A stretch of 7,233 bases of DNA, taken from assembly GCA_016209245.1 (NCBI GenBank), contig JACQWN010000378.1, forward strand, positions 1-7,233. Direction: 5' to 3'. Position 1 is the stretch's first letter. Every line of letters starts with the position of its first letter. This document shows positions 1-5,188 of this stretch, piece by piece. Both the position numbers and the translations under genes were made by a program. Source of the DNA: Bacteroidia bacterium (GTDB lineage Bacteria; Bacteroidota; Bacteroidia; Bacteroidales; BM523). The notes beneath the pieces were generated by a model, which was not told the DNA's origin, did not search any database, and saw only the letters and a list, made by a program, of their open reading frames with translations.

Positions 1-167
1 CCGAGTTCATGATTAAACCGGGTAAGAAAAAAACGAAAAAAATTATTATCCCTATTGGTATCGGAGCCGATTTTCTGATTGATTTAAAATCGAGCAAGCA
101 AAGAAGCATCTATTATTTTTTATATACCGGCATCAGGTATAATATGACAAAGGGTCAAAGGTGGTAG
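1..167 (+). CDS. C-terminal end of a probable outer-membrane beta-barrel protein (5' end outside window)
   Basis: An open frame enters from the left edge (first full codon at base 3) and stops at TAG 165-167, giving 54 C-terminal residues. A lysine-rich stretch (KPGKKKTKK) is followed by two segments with alternating polar and apolar residues, IIIPIGIGADFLIDL and SIYYFLYTGIRYNM, and the protein ends in an aromatic residue (W). Two closing strands with the pattern 'PIGIGADF...YTGIRYN' resemble the last strands of Bacteroidota outer-membrane barrel proteins, so a surface barrel is the best guess. Only the tail is visible, so neither the barrel family nor its role can be named. The next gene starts 21 bp downstream on the same strand, which would allow co-transcription. 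Confidence 0.5.
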   Translation, partial: EFMIKPGKKKTKKIIIPIGIGADFLIDLKSSKQRSIYYFLYTGIRYNMTKGQRW

Positions 168-188
168 ATATTACATAAAAATTAATTT

Positions 189-1790
189 ATGTTCCGACGA
201 AGCATACCACATACGTATGTTATAATCTTTGTGTTAATAATTTTATCTGCAATTTTTACATGGTTTATCCCCGTCGGAGAATTCGTGCGGACAGATAAAA
301 TTTTGTCCGACGGTTCAGTAAAATCAGTTATTATTGACGGCTCATTTCACAGAGTAGAAAAAGCCCCTCAGACCTGGCAGATTTTTGCTGCATTGTTCAA
401 AGGGTTTGTAAAACAATCGGAGATAATAATTTTCATTTTATTGATAGGCGGTGCTTTTTGGATAATGAATGCCACTAAATCTATTGATGTTGGAATAATT
501 ACCTTTCTGCATTATTCAAATCGCCTTGGGAAAATAAAGCTCTTAAATAAGCTCGGTATCAATAATATAGTTATGATTCTCATTATGCTTATTTTCAGTA
601 TTTTTGGTGCTGTCTTTGGTATGAGCGAAGAGACCATCGCTTTTGTCATCATCTTTGTTCCATTGGCTATTTCGATGGGATATGATTCAATCACCGGCGT
701 ATGTCTTGTGTATGTCGCAGCGCATATTGGCTTTGCCGGTGCAATAATGAACCCGTTTACAATAGGAATTGCACAGGGAATTTCCGGATTACCGATTTTT
801 TCAGGACTGGAATACAGAATAATTTGCTGGTTCATAATAAATATTGCAGGATTTGCTTTTATTCTGCGGTATGCTTCAAAAATCCATAAAAAACCGGAAA
901 AATCGCTTATGTTTCATGACGATGAATATTGGCGAAGCAGAAAAGCTTCGGAGGAAACAAAAGTTGAATACTGTACTCCGGCGACGGCATGGATATCTTA
1001 TGGCCTGGCATTGGCAGCACTCATCCTGTTTTCATATTTTTATCCTGAAAATGAATTAAAGATTGGAAATTATAAAATTATTATACCTGCAATTCCGGTC
1101 AGTACAATATTATTTGCAATATTCGGTCTGATTTGTTTAAGAAAATCCGCTCATTTTTTTATATTATGTATGCTGCTCTTTACTATTATCTTTTTAATGA
1201 TAGGTGTCATGGGATATACATGGTATGTGATGGAAATCGGTGTATTATTATTTGTAATGGGCATTCTTTCAGGTATTGCTATGAATAAATCAGCCAATAA
1301 TATAACAAAGCTTTTTCTTGAAGGAGCGAAAGATATTCTCTCGGCCGCTCTTGTTGTTGGGCTGGCAGGAGGCATAATAATAATTCTTAGCGAGGGAAAA
1401 ATAGTGGATACTATTATGTATGGATTGTCAAAAAATATGCAGGGTATAGGTAAAATCGGCTCTGTCGAGATTATGTACGGCATCACTACTTTATTTAACC
1501 TGATTATTACTTCTGCATCGGCTAAAGCAGCACTGATGATGCCGATTCTATCTCCTTTTTCCGATATGATAGGAGTTTCACGTCAAGCCACGGTGCTTGC
1601 TTTTCAATTTGGCGACGGATTTACAAATATGATTACTCCTACATCGGGGGTTCTGATAGGTGTATTAGGAATGGCAAGAATTCCATATCAAAAATGGTTG
1701 AAATGGGTCTTTCCTTTGATTATTCTATTAGTAATATTAGGAGCAGTTTTATTAGTACCAACCGTTTTAATTCCATTGAATGGGTTTTAA
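189..1790 (+). CDS. YfcC/DcuC-family inner-membrane carrier
   Basis: This 533-residue polytopic protein has about twelve hydrophobic segments (for example 10-28, 76-95, 123-143, 148-166, 267-285, 296-316, 322-342, 382-400, 504-528). It carries motifs I associate with the YfcC branch of the DcuC-like carriers: GMSEE near 144-148, NPFTIGIAQ at 188-196, TSASAKAALMMPILSP at 441-456, and QFGDGFTNMITPTSG at 473-487. The repeated serine/threonine/proline hairpin-like motifs are typical of ion-coupled carriers of this type. Relatives are described as basic amino-acid or C4-dicarboxylate carriers, but the substrate cannot be read from this sequence. Members are usually about 470-510 residues, so this one is slightly long; the extra length may lie around 230-345. 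The first ATG (189) starts immediately before the first membrane segment. No strong ribosome binding site or Bacteroidota-type promoter is visible in the 21-bp gap, so it may be co-transcribed with the barrel gene. Confidence 0.88.
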   Translation: MFRRSIPHTYVIIFVLIILSAIFTWFIPVGEFVRTDKILSDGSVKSVIIDGSFHRVEKAPQTWQIFAALFKGFVKQSEIIIFILLIGGAFWIMNATKSIDVGIITFLHYSNRLGKIKLLNKLGINNIVMILIMLIFSIFGAVFGMSEETIAFVIIFVPLAISMGYDSITGVCLVYVAAHIGFAGAIMNPFTIGIAQGISGLPIFSGLEYRIICWFIINIAGFAFILRYASKIHKKPEKSLMFHDDEYWRSRKASEETKVEYCTPATAWISYGLALAALILFSYFYPENELKIGNYKIIIPAIPVSTILFAIFGLICLRKSAHFFILCMLLFTIIFLMIGVMGYTWYVMEIGVLLFVMGILSGIAMNKSANNITKLFLEGAKDILSAALVVGLAGGIIIILSEGKIVDTIMYGLSKNMQGIGKIGSVEIMYGITTLFNLIITSASAKAALMMPILSPFSDMIGVSRQATVLAFQFGDGFTNMITPTSGVLIGVLGMARIPYQKWLKWVFPLIILLVILGAVLLVPTVLIPLNGF

Positions 1791-1827
1791 ATGTCTGGCA
1801 TTTTTCAAAATAGATGTATTTAATTTG

Positions 1828-1848
1828 TTTTTCAGCAAACCCTAATTA
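1828..1848. repeat. Solo copy of the 21-bp element end
   Basis: TTTTTCAGCAAACCCTAATT followed by A is identical over 21 bases to the right end of the MITE-like element (4937-4957) and, inverted, to its left end (4590-4610). It stands alone in the 97-bp convergent gap between the carrier and the ATPase/nuclease pseudogene. No partner in the opposite orientation is visible within 1-1827. It could be a relic of an excised or decayed element, or a dispersed repeat in its own right. Confidence 0.7.
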
Positions 1849-1887
1849 TGCCATTGAAGTACGAATTGTTTGATTTTCATTAAATAT

Positions 1888-2583
1888 CTATGGGTTTTCA
1901 ATTATAAAATCCCCGATATTTTTTTTATCTGTGTCAAAACCGATACCGACCTGGATTATTTCTTTTTTTTCGTTTGCATATTTCATGGCGTATTGTTTTT
2001 TCTTAATCTGGTCAATGGCTTCCCGGGCAGTTCCGAGCTTAAATTCGACAATATAAATATGGTTATCGGTTTTTATTACAGCATCAATTCTTCCGTCGCT
2101 TGTAAGCACTTCGGTTTCAATGTCGAAGCCGAGTAATTTAATTACTAAGTAAAATATGCTATGATAGTAGTTTTCTTTGTCGTCAATAAGGGGGTAAGTA
2201 ATGCCCTTAAAGAGAATTTTTAGCAGATGAATGAATTTTTCTATGTCATTATTGTTTAACGACTGAATGATATCATTCAAAAACTTACGATTATTGGCTA
2301 CATGTTTTTCAGTAAACGTACTGAATAAATAATTTTCAAACGATTTACGTACTTCTTTATTGGGGTAATCTAACGTATAAGTTTCCTGTAAAACATTGTA
2401 CGATTTTATTGTTAAATAACCTGTCTGGAATAACAGGGCGGTCAGTTCGAGGGACAAAATTTTTTTTTTTTTTTTTATATCCGTTATACCAATCCCTGAT
2501 GGCTTCGTGAACATTGCCGCAATATTGCTGCAGTTCCTGCTGTGCATCTGACATGTAATCGTCAAAGTAAATCTGCAGTTCAT
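1888..2583 (-). CDS. C-terminal fragment: PD-(D/E)XK nuclease-fold domain
   Basis: This open frame is genuine only from about base 2459 downward (residue 42 onward). The preceding 41 residues, including the nominal ATG at 2583, overlap the ATPase fragment in another frame and look like a shadow. From residue 45, LELTALLFQTGYLTIK matches the family's mid-protein motif. The nuclease-fold signature is near the end: GRID with D167, followed by IVEFK with E180 and K182, and a glutamine-bearing helix (DQIKKKQYAMKY). These are the expected D...E-x-K residues of the PD-(D/E)XK fold, so the catalytic centre looks intact although it has lost its own start. The frame stops at TAG (1888-1890) and converges on the carrier gene 97 bp away. 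Confidence 0.65.
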   Translation of the reverse strand: MNCRFTLTITCQMHSRNCSNIAAMFTKPSGIGITDIKKKKKILSLELTALLFQTGYLTIKSYNVLQETYTLDYPNKEVRKSFENYLFSTFTEKHVANNRKFLNDIIQSLNNNDIEKFIHLLKILFKGITYPLIDDKENYYHSIFYLVIKLLGFDIETEVLTSDGRIDAVIKTDNHIYIVEFKLGTAREAIDQIKKKQYAMKYANEKKEIIQVGIGFDTDKKNIGDFIIENP

Positions 2584-3244
2584 CTTCGGTTATACCTGCA
2601 AGACAAGCGTAATTTTTATCAATCGTAATGTCATTCAGATGATTAAGGTCGGAAAAAATGGAGACTTTACTGAATTTCGAGACGCCTGTGATGAATAAAA
2701 ACCGAATGTACTTGTCAGCCCCCTTTAGCGCCGAATAAAAATATTTCAATATTTTTCTGTTTTTTTCCGCTTTTGATTTCTCATCAATATAATCAATTAT
2801 AGGTTTATCGTATTCATCTATCAAAATAACTACGCCTGTATCTTTTGATAATACTTTAATAAGCTCGAAAAATTTTGCTTTAACGGTTTTTTTACTAAGC
2901 ATGATATCAAAGTCCGCTGCGATATCCAAAATCATCTCATCCAATGCATTGTATAGCGATTGCTGCTGATAATCAATCTCTGAAAAATCTAAACAAAGTA
3001 CCGGATAGGGTTTCCATTCAATTTTATCATAGATCCACAACTCTTTGAACAGCTCCTTGTTTCCTGAAAAAATTTCCTTTAGTGCAGTAACAGTGAGAGA
3101 CTTGCCGAACCTGCGGGGGCGTGAAAGAAAGTAAACGCTTCCGGAACTTATCATCCGGTAGATAAATTCCGTTTTATCTACATAGACATAATCTTCGCCG
3201 ATTAGTTTTGCAAAATCCTGTTTACCTATCGGTAATTTTTTCAT
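2357..3244 (-). CDS. N-terminal fragment: AAA-ATPase-like domain
   Basis: The ATG at 3244 opens with MKKLPIGKQDFAKLI, the usual start of this family. Residues 42-49 (RPRRFGKS) form the family's Walker A-like loop with lysine 48. VVILIDEYD at 138-146 is the Walker B strand with D143 and E144. ITGVSKFSK at 185-193 is a conserved sensor-like motif. Family similarity ends at DWYNGY (251-256). The five lysines that follow are the poly-A tract, and the last 34 residues, down to the stop at 2357, are out-of-frame translation of the C-terminal half. No signal peptide or membrane segment is present, so the protein would be cytoplasmic. If expressed, it would be a stand-alone ATPase domain without its nuclease-fold partner. 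The LRR gene lies 84 bp upstream on the same strand. Confidence 0.75.
   Translation of the reverse strand: MKKLPIGKQDFAKLIGEDYVYVDKTEFIYRMISSGSVYFLSRPRRFGKSLTVTALKEIFSGNKELFKELWIYDKIEWKPYPVLCLDFSEIDYQQQSLYNALDEMILDIAADFDIMLSKKTVKAKFFELIKVLSKDTGVVILIDEYDKPIIDYIDEKSKAEKNRKILKYFYSALKGADKYIRFLFITGVSKFSKVSIFSDLNHLNDITIDKNYACLAGITEDELQIYFDDYMSDAQQELQQYCGNVHEAIRDWYNGYKKKKKNFVPRTDRPVIPDRLFNNKIVQCFTGNLYVRLPQ
2460..2476. repeat. 17-base homopolymer (T on +, A on the coding strand)
   Basis: Seventeen consecutive T's interrupt the ATPase/nuclease gene exactly at the point where the ATPase-like half stops resembling its family. On the coding strand the run follows the Tyr codon of WYNGY and precedes TTTTGTCCC. 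A run of 16 or 19 would keep the two halves in frame; 17 does not. Confidence 0.95.
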
Positions 3245-3328
3245 GGATTATTAATTGTAAGTTGTTTTTATCAACTTTTTAATTATCACATTATCATTTC
3301 AGACTTCTTATGAAAAATGCTATATTTC

Positions 3329-4006
3329 TCAGGTTTTCCGCTTGGTGGTAATTATTCTTTTATCAATATAATTAATATCAAATTTTATCCCGTATTCAAG
3401 CTCACTGACTACTAAATTTTGAAAATTGTCGACATATTGTTCAAAAAGAGCTTTTGCTTCATCAGGCATGTTAAAAATCTGAATAAATACCTTTGTCGCA
3501 TCCCTTTTCTTCTTCATGTGGGCAAGAAATATCATTGTAGCATATAAACCCCGCTTTATGACTTTCTCAGGTGGAAAAATTAAAGGATTTTCTTCAAGAT
3601 ACAGCTTTCTAAGACTAAGAAGATTAGTTAATTCCATGGGAAGCTCAGCAAGCTTATTAAAGCTGGCATCAAGAGAAATAAGATTTTCCAATTTCCCGAT
3701 TTCTGCAGGAAAAGTTTCCAGCTTATTATTGCTAATATCAAGCGTTTCTAATAATTGTAACAGGCAAATTGCAGGAGGCAATTCGACTAATTCGTTACGC
3801 GTCAGCAGTAATGTTTTCAAATTTACAAGCTTGAATAAGTTTTCAGGTAAATGCTCAAGACGATTATAGCTAAGGTCAAGATATTCAATCTGTGTAAGCT
3901 TTTCTATCTCGGGCGGTATTTCAGAAATATCCTTATTGGATAAATCCAGCTTCTTCTTCGTTATGCTGAATGCTTCAATATAATCAATAAGTTCGTCGTA
4001 TTCCAT
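3329..4006 (-). CDS. Cytoplasmic leucine-rich-repeat protein with a Roco-like LRR linker
   Basis: This 225-residue protein has no signal peptide or membrane segment. Residues 18-145 contain about five and a half 23-residue leucine-rich repeats (starting near 18, 41, 64, 87, 110 and 133) of the pattern LxxLxxLDLSxNxLxxLPxxI. After the last repeat, NPLIFPPEKVIKRGLYATMIFLAHMKKK (140-167) resembles the linker that joins the LRR block to the Roc GTPase in bacterial Roco proteins. No P-loop follows, only a 58-residue tail ending in basic KRIITTKRKT. Proteins like this normally act as protein-binding scaffolds, and no partner can be named. The ATG at 4006 is the first in frame. The ATPase/nuclease gene follows 84 bp downstream on the same strand. 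It could be a stand-alone LRR protein or a relic of a larger Roco protein. Confidence 0.8.
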   Translation of the reverse strand: MEYDELIDYIEAFSITKKKLDLSNKDISEIPPEIEKLTQIEYLDLSYNRLEHLPENLFKLVNLKTLLLTRNELVELPPAICLLQLLETLDISNNKLETFPAEIGKLENLISLDASFNKLAELPMELTNLLSLRKLYLEENPLIFPPEKVIKRGLYATMIFLAHMKKKRDATKVFIQIFNMPDEAKALFEQYVDNFQNLVVSELEYGIKFDINYIDKRIITTKRKT

Positions 4007-4051
4007 AGCATTTGATATTTATTATGTTATAAAGTTTTTAGTTTAACATCG

Positions 4052-4059
4052 CAAAATTA
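4052..4059 (-). promoter_or_regulatory. Possible Bacteroidota -7 element upstream of the LRR gene
   Basis: On the minus strand these bases read TAATTTTG, which fits the Bacteroidota -7 consensus TAnnTTTG and would place transcription start about 40 bases before the LRR start codon. The nearest upstream TTG (4085-4087) is 25 bases away, longer than the usual 19-21, so only half of the promoter is convincing. Confidence 0.3.
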
Positions 4060-4192
4060 ATAAATTATTATACTTTTAATGGTTCAACTTACATTTTCTT
4101 CATATTTTTTAAATTTTTGAGCTAATAATGCCAGCAAATCGCTGAAAGTTAAGAATGCCTGATGCGTTTCGTTTGTAATTGTTTTCCCTTGT

Positions 4193-4576
4193 TCAGCATA
4201 AATATTTATTAAGTGTCCTGCGTTCTTTTTTAGTAGGTCTTCCTGTACCGTGTGGTCTGAAAAATTGTTCATGCTGAGCTTTACAGAGCTCAAGTTTTTG
4301 CAGCTCTTCAGGCGGCGTAATGTCTTCAGTAAATTCAACTGCAACTTTAGCCGATACCCTTTTGCTTAACAATGCTTTTACTTTATATGTTCTTGTCAAA
4401 GGATCCTGTTTTACTGCTATAATATCACCTTGTTTAATAATTCTTGACGGTTTAACCTGAACTCCATTAATAAGAATTCTTCCCTTCCTGCATTCCTGAG
4501 TTGCCATGTTGCGGGTTTTGAAAATTCTTACCGCCCATAGCCATTTATCAATCCGTACTTCAACTTCTTGTTCCAT
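4193..4576 (-). CDS. hslR: Hsp15-like S4-domain RNA-binding protein
   Basis: The protein has 127 residues. An S4 RNA-binding domain fills residues 7-66 (VRIDKWLWAVRIFKTRNMA, then CRKGRILINGVQVKPSRIIKQGD), and GTGRPTKKERR at 110-120 is the characteristic C-terminal basic motif of the Hsp15 family. In Escherichia coli, Hsp15 binds free 50S subunits that still carry a nascent chain on tRNA and helps recycle them; the same role is inferred here. The length is close to normal, although Bacteroides relatives, as I remember them, add an acidic tail that is absent here. The ATG at 4576 gives the usual EVRIDKW start. The MITE-like element ends 13 bp upstream, so the gene's 5' leader is built largely or wholly of repeat sequence. 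The LRR gene lies 186 bp downstream and probably has its own promoter. Confidence 0.88.
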   Translation of the reverse strand: MEQEVEVRIDKWLWAVRIFKTRNMATQECRKGRILINGVQVKPSRIIKQGDIIAVKQDPLTRTYKVKALLSKRVSAKVAVEFTEDITPPEELQKLELCKAQHEQFFRPHGTGRPTKKERRTLNKYLC

Positions 4577-4657
4577 ATTTTTTAATTTCTAATTAGGGTT
4601 TGCTGAAAAAATATTATTTGATTGTAATACAGCAAATTATGTAATGACCGTTTATTA

Positions 4658-4703
4658 AAAATGCAAAGGATTTTCATTAATAGTATTAGATTCTTTGCAT
4701 TTT
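4658..4703. repeat. 11-bp inverted repeat inside the element
   Basis: AAAATGCAAAG (4658-4668) and CTTTGCATTTT (4693-4703) are perfect inverted copies separated by 24 bases. They could form an AT-rich hairpin in the transcript leading toward hslR. Function unknown. Confidence 0.6.
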
Positions 4704-4708
4704 GATGT

Positions 4709-4911
4709 AGTGCTAACTTAAGTATGCTTAATAGCAAAACAATTTTTATCACAAACCCGGCATACTCACCCCCTTCCCCTCTCTATGAATAGAGGCGATA
4801 CATCCGTATTATTTGAAATATTGACGAATCTTTGTTATAATACGTCAGTATCATCCCCCTCTCTGCTCGTGGGGGGAACGAGGGGGTGAGTATGCTTCTT
4901 AAGTTAGCACT
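4709..4911. repeat. Inner nested inverted-repeat unit (possible second MITE)
   Basis: AGTGCTAACTTAAG (4709-4722) is matched by CTTAAGTTAGCACT (4898-4911), 14 of 14. Further in, GCATACTCACCCCCT (4760-4774) is matched by AGGGGGTGAGTATGC (4881-4895), 15 of 15. On the right the two arms are 2 bases apart, and on the left 37 bases apart, so the left side carries about 35 extra bases. The core between them has smaller stems (CCTCT/AGAGG at 4778-4795, TGACG/CGTCA at 4822-4847, and runs of C against runs of G). The C-rich left side and G-rich right side contrast with the AT-rich surroundings. This may be a separate miniature element inside the outer one. Confidence 0.6.
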
Positions 4912-4913
4912 TA

Positions 4914-4927
4914 TGGGCTTTAGCCCA
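4914..4927. repeat. Short hairpin TGGGCTTTAGCCCA
   Basis: TGGGCT and AGCCCA form a perfect 6-bp stem around two bases, between the inner repeat and the right terminal repeat of the element. It has some trailing T's on the plus strand (ATTTT), but no plus-strand gene ends here, so a terminator role is not supported. Confidence 0.5.
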
Positions 4928-5015
4928 TTTTCTGACTTTTTCAGCAAACCCTAATTATTCTAAATTGATCTAACGTGAAAAAACCACAATCAAACAGGTA
5001 AATGTTTTATTTACA

Positions 5016-5081
5016 AAATACGAATCATTACGAATTTACGAATGGAAGCCAAATTCGTATATTCGTACCATTCGTATTTCG
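5016..5081. repeat. Palindrome of three TACGAAT words per arm
   Basis: TACGAAT occurs at 5019-5025, 5029-5035 and 5037-5043. Its complement ATTCGTA occurs at 5053-5059, 5061-5067 and 5070-5076. Paired words are centred at 5047.5-5048, so the 66-bp block is an almost symmetric imperfect inverted repeat with a loop of only a few bases. It lies about 110 bp downstream of the response-regulator stop codon and could fold into a long hairpin in that mRNA, acting as an end-of-transcript structure or a protein-binding array. Neither role is shown. Confidence 0.65.
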
Positions 5082-5132
5082 TAAAATATTTTGCCAAAAA
5101 TCGTCAACATATTATTGATAAGGTACCAAATT

Positions 5133-5167
5133 CCAAATCCTAAATCCCAAATCCTAAATCCTAAATC
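5133..5167. repeat. Heptamer tandem repeat, five units of C(C/T)AAATC
   Basis: Five consecutive 7-base units read CCAAATC, CTAAATC, CCAAATC, CTAAATC, CTAAATC, differing only at position 2, followed by a partial CCA. They lie 22 bases beyond the response-regulator stop codon. A different heptamer, AAGCATC, is repeated twice plus three bases at 5184-5200 and covers that stop codon. Confidence 0.85.
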
Positions 5168-5188
5168 CCAGCCCCATGCAACCAAGCA

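Larger units (their letters stand above)
1888..3244 (-). pseudogene. AAA-ATPase-like / PD-(D/E)XK nuclease-fold gene broken at a poly-A tract
   Basis: Two minus-strand frames together make one protein of a family common in Bacteroidota: an N-terminal AAA-ATPase-like domain and a C-terminal PD-(D/E)XK nuclease-fold domain (AAA-ATPase_like plus PDDEXK_9 type). The first frame is family-like up to ...DWYNGY at residue 256. Seventeen A's follow (coding strand), and family-like sequence resumes as LELTALLFQTGYLTIK in another frame. Removing one A, or adding two, would join the frames. Family members, as I recall them, have roughly 65-75 residues between these two motifs and total about 510-520; here the joined product would be about 450. 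So a segment is missing as well as a frame being shifted. The gene is either a genuine deletion pseudogene or an assembly error at a homopolymer. The cellular role of the family is not established. The two halves are described separately below. Confidence 0.8.
4590..4957. mobile_element. MITE-like element with perfect 21-bp terminal inverted repeats
   Basis: The left end (4590-4610) and right end (4937-4957) are exact inverted copies of each other: TAATTAGGGTTTGCTGAAAA (plus A) on the left and its complement on the right. The ends can also be read as GGGTTTGCTGAAAAA repeats flanked on both sides by TAATTA. TAATTA is palindromic, so it may be a target duplication or part of the repeat. The 368-bp body has no coding capacity and several nested inverted repeats, the layout of a non-autonomous miniature transposable element. 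The GGGTTTGCTGAAAAA terminus looks like an insertion-sequence end, but I cannot assign a family. A third copy of the end lies at 1828-1848. Confidence 0.65.
4577..5188. other. Repeat-rich 612-bp intergenic region with no gene
   Basis: No credible reading frame is present. From the hslR side outward it holds a 13-bp AT-rich spacer, the 368-bp MITE-like element (4590-4957), about 60 bp of unremarkable AT-rich sequence, the TACGAAT palindrome (5016-5081), about 50 bp of spacer, and the heptamer array (5133-5167). A second short heptamer repeat then runs into the response-regulator stop codon. No rRNA, tRNA or recognisable riboswitch was seen. Confidence 0.8.

Noticed and set aside
1791..1887. 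Bidirectional terminator between the converging carrier and ATPase/nuclease genes
   Set aside because: No GC-rich stem with a T-run is present; the only structured item is the solo 21-bp repeat.
2460..2476. Phase-variable homopolymer switching an intact ATPase/nuclease gene on and off
   Set aside because: Changing the tract length by one base would rejoin the frames but would still leave the product short by the missing mid-region, so simple phase variation does not explain the gene.
3259..3277. AAGTTG/CAACTT hairpin followed by T's on the plus strand, terminator-like
   Set aside because: The stem is only 6 bp and AT-rich, and no plus-strand gene ends there. On the minus strand it lies upstream of the ATPase start and lacks a trailing U-run.
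3516..3869. Plus-strand open frame inside the LRR gene
   Set aside because: It is the antisense of leucine-rich repeats, which stays open because of codon periodicity. It has no independent support.
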